Part shown: positions 20,275-31,400 of the stretch, piece by piece | Layout of the letters: each line of letters begins with the position of its first letter | Position numbering within the stretch: position 1 is the first letter of the stretch | Origin: Strigamia acuminata | Lineage: Eukaryota > Arthropoda > Chilopoda > Geophilomorpha > Linotaeniidae | DNA: 60,000 nucleotides | Assembly (NCBI GenBank): GCA_949358305.1 | Contig: OX442314.1 | Span: forward strand, 46,324,581-46,384,580 | Direction: 5' to 3' | The notes under the pieces: generated by a model | Seen by the model: the letters and a program-made list of their open reading frames with translations, nothing else | What the model was told of the DNA's origin: nothing | Databases searched by the model: none | Translations under genes and position numbers: made by a program

Positions 20275-23200
20275 ATGGACGAAAAACTGAACCAAGTGCG
20301 CCTGAACCTCGCCTCGAAGAAACTGCGCGAAATGCGCGAAAACCAAATCCTGACGGACGTGATGCTCAAGTGCAAGGGCGGCAGCATCCACGCCCACCGC
20401 TGCGTCCTAATGGCCACCAACTCCTTCTTCTACAACATCTTCTGCGACAACCTCACCGGCGACTCGGGCATCCAGATCGAGTTCGAGCACTGGAACGTCG
20501 ACGTCATGGTCGTCGTCATCAGCACGCTCTACGGCGACGTCCCCCAGACCTTCAAGAGCCTCGAACAAATCATCAACGTCCTCGAGACGTCCCACCTCAT
20601 CGAAGAGATGATGCTCTTCAACTACTGCATGAACCTCCTCATGCAGCTGCTCACCATCGAGAACTGCATCCACGTGTGGACCTTGACCGTCAAATACAAC
20701 CAAAAGAAGGCGGAAACGATCGTCAAGCAGTTCATGGTGGACCATCTCCCGCAGCTGCTCAAGAGCAGCAAACTCGCCGACATGTCCGTCGACCAAATGA
20801 CCGACTTTGTGTCGTTCGCGTCGGAAACCGTCACCGTCGGCGACCAGCTCATATCCGTGGTCATGCAGTGGGGCAAGCGGAACCAGATACAGCGACTGGA
20901 CAAGGTCATAACGCTCTTCAATCTGCTCGAGAAACTCGTGTTCTCGTCGGACCGCATCCACGACTTAAAGGACGACTGCCTCATCAAGAGCTCGCCGGAA
21001 CTGCTGGCCTACTTGACGTCGGCGAAGAAGCGCGTCGTGGAGGCGCCCGCGAGCGTGGCGGACCCGAGCAACTCGATACACGTGCAATTGGAGTCGCGGC
21101 CGTCCGCCACGAGCAGCGATTCGAACCGCATGACGACGATCACGGAGGAGATCACGCCCGAGCACGCGCCGTCGCCCGCGCCGCGCGTCTTTCCCTGCAC
21201 CGCCGCGCCGCCGAACGGCCGGATGAGCTGTTTCGGCGTGCCCAAAGTGCGCACCGTCTCCACCATGTCCAGCAGCGGCAGCAACCGTCTGCACAGCTCG
21301 GTCGCGCGCGCCTCCATATCCAACGGGAAGTCGTCCAGCAGCCGCAAGTCAAAAGTGCACCATCGCAGCACTCGTTCGACGGTTTCGAGCACAAGCAATC
21401 GCGCCGCGCCGCAGCAGCAGCCGAAATCTGTCGAGCGCACGTTGCTGCCGCTAGCCGCGGCCCAGGCGTCGTCGTCGTCGCCGCGCGTGCAGTCGTCCGC
21501 CGCGAGTAACAATAGTCGTCCGATGACTCCGACCGGGCACAAAAACGATCCGACATCGAGGAATCGTTCGACGCCTCCAAATCGTTCGGTGACTCCGAAT
21601 AATCGTCCGATGACCCCTTCCGGCCGACCGACGACCCCCAGCAGTCGTCCGACGACCCCGAGCACGCGTCCGACGACGCCCAGCAGCCGTCCGACGACGC
21701 CGATGAGTCCGCCGACAATCCCGATGAGTCCTCCGACGACTCCGATGAGTCCTCCGACCACCCCGAACGGACATCACGAGATTCGCGGCGATCGTGCGAA
21801 AACGCCGCGCGGCATCCAAGAAGTTCGCGGCGAGCGCGCGAAGACGCCGCGCGGCCTCCAAGAAGTTCGCGGCGACCGCGCGAAGACTCCGCGCGGCCCC
21901 CAAGAAGTTCGTGCGAGCACGTCGCGCAGCCAGAAGGAAATCCGTGCGAAAACGCCCAACGAAATTCGCAGCGAGCGCGCGAAGACGCCGAACAGCCCGC
22001 ACGACATTCGCGGCGAGCGCGCGAAAACGCCGAGCAGCCCGCACGACGTTCTCAGCGAGCGTGTGAAAACCCCCAGCCGTGCGACCAGCCCTCCGAAACC
22101 CCAAATCGTGCACGTTCCGAGTCACTCGTCAATCAGTCGTCCGACTCACCTGATAATCACCGCCCGCGCGGCGTCGCACGGAACCGTCAGCAAAACACCC
22201 AACGATCGTGTCCCGAGCCACGCGACGATCACCACCCGTTCGAAAACCCCTAACGACCGCGCACTGAGCCAAGCGACCATCACGACCCGTCCGAAAACGC
22301 CGAGCAGTCGCGTCGCGAGCCACCCGACGTTCACTACTCGTCCGAAAACCCCGAACGATTCCCGCGCGAGCGAATCGTTCATCGCCACGCATCCGAAAAC
22401 GCCGAGCAAACCCACGCTCGCCAATCGCGCGAAATCATCGTCCCGCTTGAAGAAATCGCACCACTGGTCGAAAACACCGAGCGGGCGCGCGTCCGTCACC
22501 ACCTGCCGTCCCGTCACCACCTGCCGTCCCGTCATCTCCAGTCCCGTCTGTTCGGCCGACGACCGGTCGACTGTCAGCGAGCGCAGCGGTCACTACCACG
22601 CGCTCCTGCCGCAAGAAAGCCCGAAAATCGTCAACAAAGGTCGCTACGCGCCGTCCACGAGCTCCGTCATCCCTCCGTCGACCGTTTCCGTCCGTTCGGG
22701 TCGTATTTCGTCCAGCACGATCTCCATCCCGAGCGTCCACGAGTCGTCCAGCGCCTCCTCGGTCGACCCGACGGACGCCGTTTACTACGACCAGACGTGT
22801 GCGGACCCCGGAAGACCCTTCGAAGCGGACGAAACCGATCCGACGCACGCAGCCCTCACCTACTACAAAATGTCGCCGAAAATTCCGTCCAATTCGTGCT
22901 CGCCGCGCCGCACGAAGACGCCCGCGCGCTCGCACTCGACCAGCACGACGACGTTCGTCACCGGCCGGGCTTCGGTCACGCTCGTCGCCAAATCGAACGA
23001 AATAACGTCCGAATCGAGCGTCGCGGAGACGAATTTCGAGCCGACCAAGGACGTTTGCATCCATTTCTACTGCACGAACGGCTTGCAGAACGTCAACCTG
23101 CAGAGCCAGACGTATTCGACGGCCAAGAAGACGTGGACGGCGGTCAAGGAGATCCGACTGTCGGACACGGTCGCCAGCAATTGGTACCCGCTCAACTCCA

Positions 23201-23862
23201 TCTACGGCGAGCAGTTCTACTTCGCGATTTCGCGCGAGAAAAAGTTCGTCGTGTTCAGCGAGATCACTGGTCTGACGTACACGGGCCCTGCAGTGAAGTT
23301 CCAGAGCCGCGTGGCGGGGGTCGTGGACGGGCCGTTGATTTACGTGTGGAATTACGAATCGATCGCGCGCTTCGACACGGAGACGTACTCGTGGAAGGCG
23401 CTCGCGCCCAACCCGCACGTGTTCGCCGGCTGGAGCAATCTGCTGGCGGCGAACGGACAGTTGTATTTCCACGCGACGTACCCGCCCGCCATTTTCAAGT
23501 ACGATTTCGAGAAGAACGAGTGGGAGCTGAAGAAGGCGTTCAAGGAGACGTCGAATACCAAGTCGATCAAGTGCAAGTGTTTTCAGAGGGTGTGCAGAAA
23601 CAAGTTGTATTTTGTGGCGAACGAGAGGCAGTTGTTGACGTTTGATACCGAGGCGAATGCGTGGAGCGGCAAGTTTTTGCCCGAGTTTGAGTCGCGGGTT
23701 CCGCTGCTCATGAACTGCGACGAGTCGTTTATTATATTCGGGGATAAGCGCAAGAAGTCGCATTTCTTTTTATATTATCCCGAAAGCAATAAGCTGCATT
23801 TCTTCCAGAATAATCAAATAATGTACAACGAGAGTTTTGTAACGTGTGACGTGCAATTTTGA
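20275..23862 (+). CDS. BTB-BACK-Kelch-like protein with long TP-rich linker
   Basis: ATG at 20275 opens 1195 codons without an intron. Residues ~22-125 form a BTB/POZ domain (ILTDVMLKCKGGSIHAHRCVL) and ~128-235 a BACK domain, as in Kelch-like substrate adaptors of Cullin-3 ubiquitin ligases. About 650 residues of disordered linker follow. From roughly 430 to 730 it is packed with (R/K)(A/P)(K/T)TP and SRPTTP units, dozens of proline-directed phosphorylation sites. Residues ~922-1195 have weak Kelch-like blades (RFDTETYSWKAL, KYDFEKNEWEL, FDTEANAWSG) without the double glycines. Usual family members are about 600 residues, so the linker doubles the size. GC is very high up to the blades and falls near the 3' end. 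AATAAA follows near 23991. Role as a ubiquitin-ligase adaptor is inferred from the domains. Confidence 0.85.
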   Translation: MDEKLNQVRLNLASKKLREMRENQILTDVMLKCKGGSIHAHRCVLMATNSFFYNIFCDNLTGDSGIQIEFEHWNVDVMVVVISTLYGDVPQTFKSLEQIINVLETSHLIEEMMLFNYCMNLLMQLLTIENCIHVWTLTVKYNQKKAETIVKQFMVDHLPQLLKSSKLADMSVDQMTDFVSFASETVTVGDQLISVVMQWGKRNQIQRLDKVITLFNLLEKLVFSSDRIHDLKDDCLIKSSPELLAYLTSAKKRVVEAPASVADPSNSIHVQLESRPSATSSDSNRMTTITEEITPEHAPSPAPRVFPCTAAPPNGRMSCFGVPKVRTVSTMSSSGSNRLHSSVARASISNGKSSSSRKSKVHHRSTRSTVSSTSNRAAPQQQPKSVERTLLPLAAAQASSSSPRVQSSAASNNSRPMTPTGHKNDPTSRNRSTPPNRSVTPNNRPMTPSGRPTTPSSRPTTPSTRPTTPSSRPTTPMSPPTIPMSPPTTPMSPPTTPNGHHEIRGDRAKTPRGIQEVRGERAKTPRGLQEVRGDRAKTPRGPQEVRASTSRSQKEIRAKTPNEIRSERAKTPNSPHDIRGERAKTPSSPHDVLSERVKTPSRATSPPKPQIVHVPSHSSISRPTHLIITARAASHGTVSKTPNDRVPSHATITTRSKTPNDRALSQATITTRPKTPSSRVASHPTFTTRPKTPNDSRASESFIATHPKTPSKPTLANRAKSSSRLKKSHHWSKTPSGRASVTTCRPVTTCRPVISSPVCSADDRSTVSERSGHYHALLPQESPKIVNKGRYAPSTSSVIPPSTVSVRSGRISSSTISIPSVHESSSASSVDPTDAVYYDQTCADPGRPFEADETDPTHAALTYYKMSPKIPSNSCSPRRTKTPARSHSTSTTTFVTGRASVTLVAKSNEITSESSVAETNFEPTKDVCIHFYCTNGLQNVNLQSQTYSTAKKTWTAVKEIRLSDTVASNWYPLNSIYGEQFYFAISREKKFVVFSEITGLTYTGPAVKFQSRVAGVVDGPLIYVWNYESIARFDTETYSWKALAPNPHVFAGWSNLLAANGQLYFHATYPPAIFKYDFEKNEWELKKAFKETSNTKSIKCKCFQRVCRNKLYFVANERQLLTFDTEANAWSGKFLPEFESRVPLLMNCDESFIIFGDKRKKSHFFLYYPESNKLHFFQNNQIMYNESFVTCDVQF

Positions 23863-24058
23863 GCAAATATTATAAAATGTATTATATATATGTACAAAGA
23901 GAGAAAAGAAGTTTGTGTGACAAAATTGATGGAAAAATCGTGAGCTGTAAATGTGTTTTAATTTTTTTTTACATAAAATTAACTTTAAAAAAATAAAAAT
24001 TGTAAATCTTGTTTAATTAAAATCGGTTTTTCTTGTTTGATGATTTATTTATGTCTAC

Positions 24059-24432
24059 GGGATTTATTTATTTCCACGGGATTTATTTATTTCCTTGGGA
24101 TTTATTTATTTCCACGGGATTTATTTATTTCCACGGGATTTATTTATTTCCTCGGGATTTATTTATTTCCACGGGATTTATTTATTTCCACGGGATTTAT
24201 TTATTTTCACGGGATTTAATTATTTCCACGGTATTTATTTATTTCCACGGTATTTATTTATTTCCACGGGATTTATTTATTTCCACGGGATTTATTTATT
24301 TCCACGGGATTTATTTATTTCCACGGGATTTATTTATTTCCACGGGATTTATTTATTTCCACGGGATTTCCACTGGATTTCCACGGGATTTATTTCCACG
24401 GGATTTCCACGGGATTTATTTCCACTAGATTT
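24059..24432 (+). repeat. Tandem array, 16 x 19 bp plus degenerate end
   Basis: The unit GGGATTTATTTATTTCCAC repeats 16 times to 24362, with a few variants (TTGG, TCGG, GTAT). Shortened units follow to about 24432. It sits 200 bp after the BTB gene's stop, between the two convergent genes. ORFs through it are artefacts. A small inverted relative of the unit occurs at 33580-33640. Confidence 0.9.
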
Positions 24433-24764
24433 AGTTATGAACCACAGCAATCCGTGGCCGGGTAATGCTTGTCTAAATAATAATAATCTTCTGAATTCAA
24501 GAAGATGGCGCTGCTATCCGAGTTACCACCTTAATAGTTCCATTAGCTACCGTCATAGCGTGCTGCACCACTGCGAAACTCAAAAAACATACATCAATAT
24601 AAACAATATTTAAAATCAATTGTCAACGATAATAATTTAAAAAAAAAATCAATTTCTCATTAAAATAAATTTATTTCTACAGTTCTAACCCAATCCCTAA
24701 TAAATTAATCATAAAACTCATTACAAACCACAAAAAAACAAATTCCAACAACAAACATTATCGT

Positions 24765-25877
24765 TTATAATTCAGTCCCCTTCACATTATCATTAATATC
24801 ACTCGCCGTATCCCCTTTATCCTCATTCAAATCATCATCATCCCCATCATCATCATCCTCATCCCGCTCCGGCGACACCGTGAGCAGCGCAATCGTGGCC
24901 AACAACACCACGAGCAACCCAAACGCCAACACCTTCGCAATCTTATCATCTTCCCGCTGCAAACTTATAAGCGGCGGGATAAAAAACGGCCTGTCGTGAC
25001 TACACGTGTAGCCCTCGGGATGCCCGAAACGTCGGTGCGCATGCGTGTGCGGCACCGGCACCCTGCACGGATGCGACATCGTCGCCGTCGACCTCGATAT
25101 CCCCGGCTCCTGCTCTTCGTCGGCGCACGCCGCCATCTCCTCTCGGCTTGAGCGCTCGCTCGAGCACGGACTCGTGCCGCTGCTGCGCGGCGTCGGACAC
25201 GGCGGCGGGCCCATCTGCGCCCGGTGAACACAAGTCACCGTCGTGGAACTTTGGCGCTGCTCGACGACGGCGCACTTCGAGTGGTGTTTTCGTTTGGCGG
25301 GCTTCGAGACGAGGATGGACGGCGGACACGGCGGACACGGCGGACACGTCTGCATGACCGGATTCTGCAGTTCGTAGTCCGGCGGACAAAATCGGGGGCG
25401 TTGGCCGCACATCTCGGGGCTCGGCTGACGGGTCGGCGTCGGACTGTCCGAGGGGCGCGCTCGGGATTTGTGTTTCCGGCATTCGGCGACGAGTTGCGTT
25501 TCGATTTTCTCGATTATCGGGGTTCGCGGTCGGTGGTGGTGGACCCGGGACTCCGGACTCGATTGGCGGATGACCACGGCGAATTCGGCCGGACTGTGGG
25601 GTCGTGAGCGCGGTCTCGGGTCGAACTTGCACTCGGAACTGGAGCGGCGGAGGTGGGCGCGATTCTCGGGCGGCCATTCTTCCTCGGGCGAGTTGTCGTC
25701 GGCAGTGCAGTGTTGCTTGTTGGTGTCGGGTGTGGTTGGTCGGGAGTGTTTGTTGCAGTACTCGGGGCTCGGGGTTTGCGGACGGATCGTGTGCGTGTGT
25801 TGGATCACGGTTACGGCTGACGGGCTGGCGGGGATGTCCTCTTTCGAACACCGGCGCTTTCTGTGTTGGTGGGACAT
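24765..25877 (-). CDS. Single-pass membrane protein with proline-rich head and acidic tail, unknown
   Basis: ATG at 25877 opens 370 codons. Residues 1-290 are basic, proline- and serine-rich and disordered, with several TP sites (RPQTPSPEY, SRPTTPDT, RPRTPIIEK) and a CPPCPPCPP tract. A hydrophobic stretch near residues 309-329 (VLAFGLLVVLLATIALLTV) is a likely transmembrane helix. It is followed by a strongly acidic tail of about 40 residues (RDEDDDDGDDDD). There is no N-terminal signal, so an N-in type II or anchored topology is plausible. A minus-strand AATAAA at 24675-24670 ends the gene about 90 bp after the stop. It converges on the BTB gene and shares its high GC and TP habit. No family was recognised. 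Confidence 0.72.
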   Translation of the reverse strand: MSHQHRKRRCSKEDIPASPSAVTVIQHTHTIRPQTPSPEYCNKHSRPTTPDTNKQHCTADDNSPEEEWPPENRAHLRRSSSECKFDPRPRSRPHSPAEFAVVIRQSSPESRVHHHRPRTPIIEKIETQLVAECRKHKSRARPSDSPTPTRQPSPEMCGQRPRFCPPDYELQNPVMQTCPPCPPCPPSILVSKPAKRKHHSKCAVVEQRQSSTTVTCVHRAQMGPPPCPTPRSSGTSPCSSERSSREEMAACADEEQEPGISRSTATMSHPCRVPVPHTHAHRRFGHPEGYTCSHDRPFFIPPLISLQREDDKIAKVLAFGLLVVLLATIALLTVSPERDEDDDDGDDDDLNEDKGDTASDINDNVKGTEL

Positions 25878-26859
25878 TGCTGTGGAAGAGGATTCGTGTT
25901 TTAAATTCGTCGTTCGGAGTTCGGACTGTGATATAACGAAGTAAAAGCGTGAATTATTGCGGCACTTACGTTCTGTGTTTTCTTCCTCAATTATTTTATT
26001 CCTTTCTGCGTGTTTTCGTGTAGGAATTGGAGTGTGTGCGTAATAATTGGCGCGCGCACTGTTCGTTTATTGTTGGCGAGATAATGAGGCGTGCCATTGT
26101 TTAAAAATCATCTATTCAGGTAATACAGTGTTGGTGAAATGGTTGATTTCATTATCGAATGTAAATATTGTGTGCGCGTACCAAAAACCGGTATTTTTTA
26201 AGAAAATACTGAATACCGAATACAGTATTGGTACCGGTTTCTTCCGTTAGGTGTCTCTTGTGTATTTCGTGGTTAATTTCATCGTGTTTCCGCTTTGCAT
26301 AAAGTGTGTGTAAATATTGTCAGATCACACTCGGAGGCATTTCCACTTCCTTAAGACGTGCGGTTCAAAAAGTAGGACGAGGAAGATGTAATAATTTACT
26401 TTTTTATTGCTAATATAAAATATGAATGATTCAAACAACATGTCGGCCATCCGAGGTTGATATTGCGTGCATTTTGGCAGTTTATGGGTTTGTGTCGATG
26501 GTTAATTAAGACGATTTGAAGGTGAGCTGATGTGTGAAGGTTCTGAAGGATGTTACGCTGATTTAACAAGATAACAAAGTGAGGAAGTAAATACAAATTT
26601 TTTAAATGGGAGGATTGTTTCTCTGTCTGTGGTAATTTGTATCAACATTCCATCCTGATGAAAAAAAAAAAGATCAAAAATTTGTAATTCTCCCGAGGGC
26701 CGGATCGTGACATTTGTAGCTCTCTAATGAGAAACAAAATGTGAACTTTCGAGGCCCCCGTAGAAGTGAGAATTTTTTCTTGGGGTTCCGAGAGTAAGAA
26801 TTACTTGAAATAAAAAAGGTATTTTTTTTTTTAAGGGCTTAACAGCAAAATCTCATTTT
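25878..26859. other. Upstream region of the membrane-protein gene
   Basis: No gene seen. 25878-26300 should contain the minus-strand promoter and leader; no clear TATA box was found. A short repeated GGTA(T/C)-type pattern with ACCGGT occurs at 26180-26240. 26690-26860 shows the first degraded units of the array that follows. Confidence 0.4.
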
Positions 26860-27640
26860 TTGAATATATTTCTTAGGGCCCTACAAACGTGAGAATTTTC
26901 TTTTTAAGGCCCTAAAAATGTGAGAATTTGCTTTTTAGGACCCTAAAAAGGTAAAAATTTGCTTTTTAGGACCCTAAAAAGGTGAGAAATTGCTTTTTAG
27001 GGACCTAAAAAGGTAAAAATTTGCTTTTGAGGGTTCTAAAAAGTGAAAATTTACTTTTGGGGGCCCTGAACAGGTAAAAATTTGCTTTTTAGAGCCATAA
27101 AAACGTAAGAATTTGCATCTGAGGGCCCTAAAAAGATGAAAAATTGCTTTAGCGGGCCCTAAAAACGTGAGAATTTGCTTTTTAAGGCCCTAAAAAGATG
27201 AAAATTTGCTTTAGCGGACCCTAAAAACGTGAGAATTTGCTTTTTAAGGCCCTAAAAATGTGAGATTTTGCTTTTTAGGAACCTAAAATGGCGAGAATTT
27301 GCTTTTTAGGGATCTAAAAAGGTGAAAATTTGCTTTTGAGGGTTCTAAAACGTGAAAATTTGCTTTTGGGGGCCCTAAACAGATAAAGATTTGCTTTTTA
27401 GAGCCCTAAAAACGTAAGAATTTGCATCTGAAGGCCCTAAAAAGATGAAAATTTGCTTTAGCAGGCCCTATAAACGTGAAAATTTGCTTTTTAAACCCCT
27501 AAAAATGTGAGAATTTGCTTTAGAGGGTTCTAAAAAGTGAAAATTTCCTTTAGGGGGCCCTAAAAAAATGAGAATTTGCCTTAACAAGTGAAAAATTGCT
27601 TTAGGGGACCCTGAAAAAACGAAAAAAAATTTCGGCCCCT
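26860..27640 (+). repeat. Imperfect tandem array, ~32 bp units
   Basis: About two dozen diverged units follow the pattern GGGCCCTAAAAA-GTGAGAATTTGCTTTTTA. Higher-order similarity is visible: the block around 27010-27130 resembles 27320-27440 including rare variants. It is old compared with the 19 bp array, as units differ at many sites. Confidence 0.85.
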
Positions 27641-28440
27641 GAAGAAAATGAAATGCCACAACAATCCACGCAAAAAAGGGTTCCAGCAGCCTCTTGGGGC
27701 CTTCAAGTGCCCGAACTACACGTTTTCATCTCGACACTACTCAACCTACATTTCCATTCCCTTTTTTACACTCCATATCGAAACCAGTCACCACACACTA
27801 ATTAACCCAAAACTCACACTTCAAAAAAAAAAAAAAATCCAAAAATAAACCAAACATGCAAATTCCCAAAACCAGTTCCAAACCCCAAAAAACATATTTT
27901 CAAATATCGACAAATAGGTCAAACATTCCATCAACAAAAATTCCAAACACCCCCCCTCCCCCCCCCCCATAAAAAAAAAAAAAAAAAAAAAAACGCCCAC
28001 TCCGTCCCGCAATAAAAAGAACCTGAAAACTGCAACCAAAATAAAAAAAAACGCCAAACTTCGACCGTTTAACGACTCAAACTCAACAAAACCACGATTT
28101 ACGTGTGTAGGAACTTCGACCCGGGCGCCGCACCACGCCCAACAGCTGCCGGCAACGGGTCAGGGAAGCGAACTGCCCCAACCGCTCCCAGGGAGCCTTG
28201 CACCCCGAATTAACCCCACGGGATGCACTCCTAACACCGTGCTAGTGGGTCACGACCAAAATCCAGCTTACACCTCTCACGCAGGTTCATCCGGCCACTC
28301 AATCCACGCCTCGGGCCCCGACTCGTGCTCCAACTCCTTCCGCATCAAACTGACCTCGCACTTGGTCGCGGGCCAACACCGGTCATCGCCCGAACTGCGC
28401 TCCAAACACCTCGCGTTCAACCATCCGACGAGCGCCAGTC
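27641..28440. other. Low-complexity DNA and GC-rich leader region
   Basis: 27800-28060 has long A and C homopolymers (for example 27952-27969 C-rich, then 24 A). 28095-28440 becomes suddenly GC-rich and probably holds the 5' leader of the MIEAP-like gene; GTGTAG at about 28108 could be an acceptor. No other gene seen. Confidence 0.45.
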
Positions 28441-31400
28441 ATGCTGCCGCTATCCTCGCTCGACGCGTCGTGGGCGTACTCGCGCGGCGCGTGCTCCGTC
28501 ATCGAGCGCGGCGACCGCATCCGTCCCGAGCGCAACTGCCGGCGCGCCGTGCAGAAGATGAGCTGGCGCACGCCGCAGATGGGCACGAGCTTCACCGTCA
28601 ACGACGTCGGCCCGACCGCCGCCTTGCGCCGCCTGCTTCTCTACTACGAAAAACGCGAATTCCACGCGGCCGCGTCCTTCGTCAAGAGTCTGAGCCACTC
28701 GACGTTCCGACAGCTCGTCGACCACGTGCCCATCGACCTGCTCGTGGACGCGCTGCCCGCCTCCGTGTCCGTGCTCGAAGCGCTCTACTCCAAAGTGTTT
28801 CTGTCGGACGGACTCGGGCAGTCGGTGCGCGCGCTCCGACCCGAGGCCGCCGTGTGGCAGCTCGTGCACTTTTTCGCGCGCCACGAGGACGACTCCATCT
28901 CCGTCAACACGAATTTCCACCGCTCGTGCAAGAAACTGCTGCGCATCATCGCCATCTCGCAGCCGGGCCTGCGCCAGGCCGTCCGACAGCGGCGGCGCAC
29001 GCTCGCCAAGTCGCTCGGCGGGCTCGGCCACCACGGACTGATCGGAACGTCGGACCAGTCGCTGATGAATCTGCACGACGCGATCAAGTTGGAGTTGGAG
29101 AAAGTGACGGGTCTGTTCAAGACGGCGCTGCAGAAGCTGGAGGAGCTGAGCGCGTCGAATCGGAGCCCCGTCACGCGGTCCGTGTCGCACGGGCCGCCGC
29201 CGAGCCAGCTGAGTCACCAGCGGCAGCTGAGTTTGCGTCAGGTGGAGATCCAGGAGCGGTTGATCAAGAACAAGACGATTTTGAACGCTGTGGAGCCGTC
29301 GTTGTGTAAGCACACGTTGGACGTGTTTTTGACGATTTTGAGACGTCGCATCGAGTTGGATAAGGACGTTTTGCTGCAGTTTACGCAGGTGAAGAGGGAG
29401 GCGGGCGACGTGCCCGTCAATGCGATCGTCGCGCCGATTTTGATGCGATTCGCGCACGGGTGCGAGTCGGTGCTGGGGTTTATGGCCGATTCGGAGGAGG
29501 AGGAGCGGCGGGAGAGCAGCGACGGGACGGATATTTCGGGGTATCATTCGGACTCGGATTCGGCGGTTATCATTAATCATCAGAGGGGACGATTTAATTT
29601 TCTGTACAATTCGAAAAGTGAGTATTTTTTTTTTTTTTTTTTTAAAGGAAAAATAATAAACGCTTCTCGTGTGAAAAATTGAAGAAAGTCGTTTTTTCCT
29701 TGTTTCCATGGATGGGTGAATCTGTTTACCAGTCTTCCGCATAGCTCAAGGAATGACCCTTTGATTGAGGTTTTAAATGGATTTTTCTTAGGTTAGATTG
29801 CGTTTTTAACGATTGATAGCTTTCCGCTTCGAAGAAAATGCATAGGAATTATTTTTATTCAATAAAAAGCTGAAATTGGCTGCTAATGCATGTAAAATCA
29901 GAAATAAATGCATAAGTCGCCATTTTGCCGGAAAAAAACGGCGATTTGTGTCTTTTTTTAACGATGTGTAACGACATGTAAGTATCAATTTTTGCCTTTT
30001 TTTTTAGACGCGTATCGTGTACGTATGCTTGCGTTCGGAATATTGAGGAGTTCGTCAAAAACTGACACCAGGGGAAGTCACTAAATTAGTGTCTGGAAAA
30101 AGTTTTAAGAAATAAACAAATAATAAAAAAATAAAAAAAATAGAAAAAAATGAATTGTAATTATACTAATTACAATTCACTTACATCAAGAACACTTTGA
30201 AATGGCATTAAGTTGTTATTTAACACCTGATTTCACTCCGATAAATTTTTTTAATTTTGCATATTTTTATTCTTATTTTGCATAAAATGGAATTTTTGGT
30301 GCATATTTTATGCGCATAAAATGGAATTTTTGGTGCATATTTTATGCGCATAAAATGGAATTTTTGGTGCATATTTTATGCGCATAAAATGGAAGTTTTG
30401 GTGCATATTTTATGCGCATAAAATGGAATTTTTAGTGCATATTTTATGCGCATAAAATGGAATTTTTGTTGCATATTTTATGCGCATAAAACGAAATTTT
30501 AATTTGCCTAAATATCCGGGGTCTAATTTGATTTCTGCAGATTTGTATTGGATTTTCGAATATTTCTGTAGATTTGTATTGGATTTTCAAATATTTCTGT
30601 AGATTTGCGGCCACTTTTAGGGATATAAATTTGTCATTGACAATTTGGCGAAAATTTTTTTATTGAAATTTCTTGAAAAATGTGCACGCCAACAAGCGCA
30701 AAACGGCAAATAAAAACTTTCAAAACGTAACGGATTTGCATGGTTTCACAACTCGAGCAAAACAGTTATAATCCACTAAAACAAATCTGAGTTGTTAAAC
30801 AAGAGTCGTGGCGCCAACCGACGCTATCTACGCGTCTATTTAGTTCCACAAAAGTAAACTTTCCGCACTCATTCATTCTCTGCTCACTTTAACGCCAAAA
30901 ATCCGTAAAAATCAACGTCATTTAGAGCAATTCAACAATTTTCTGCTTTTTTTTTCTTCTTTACACCGTGTTAGTTTTCAACCACCAAATTCCTGAAGAT
31001 CAAATTTTATTTCTAGCAAATATTTTCCAGCCTGCTTTGAGGCTACGAGTCATAAGTGATGCCATGTGCACAGTATCACATTTCCAATTCTTTTTCCCCT
31101 CCCAGTCCAAATGGGCGAACAAGGCAGGCAAACACAAACCTTTTCTTTGTTTTTAATCCATCCAAATTGACTAAATCACACGTTCGTTTTCTCCTTTCAG
31201 AAAGACGAAACGTCAGAGGCGGTGTACGCAGTGTGACGAGCAGTTCGGGCAGTCCAGAGAACGGATTCCGACTCCGACCCGAACACATCGATTCAACCCC
31301 AATCAAACCTGTCAAAGGTAAAAAAAAAAAAAAAACTGTCTTAAAATATTTAATTTTTCGAATTTATTTAATTTTAAAATATTTAATTTTTCGAATTTAT

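Noticed and set aside
20370-21509. 379-codon plus-strand ORF overlapping the BTB gene
   Set aside because: Arg/His/Pro-rich out-of-frame reading of the GC-rich BTB coding sequence.
22435-23763. 442-codon minus-strand ORF
   Set aside because: Shadow of the GC-rich BTB gene on the opposite strand. High GC removes stops in other frames, and the plus frame has recognisable domains.
24033-24613. 131- and 172-codon ORFs (FHGIYLFPRDLF repeats)
   Set aside because: Translation of the GGGATTTATTTATTTCCAC array; no start context or unique sequence.
28450-29742. 430-codon minus-strand ORF
   Set aside because: Antisense shadow of GC-rich exon 1 of the MIEAP-like gene; low-complexity residues only.
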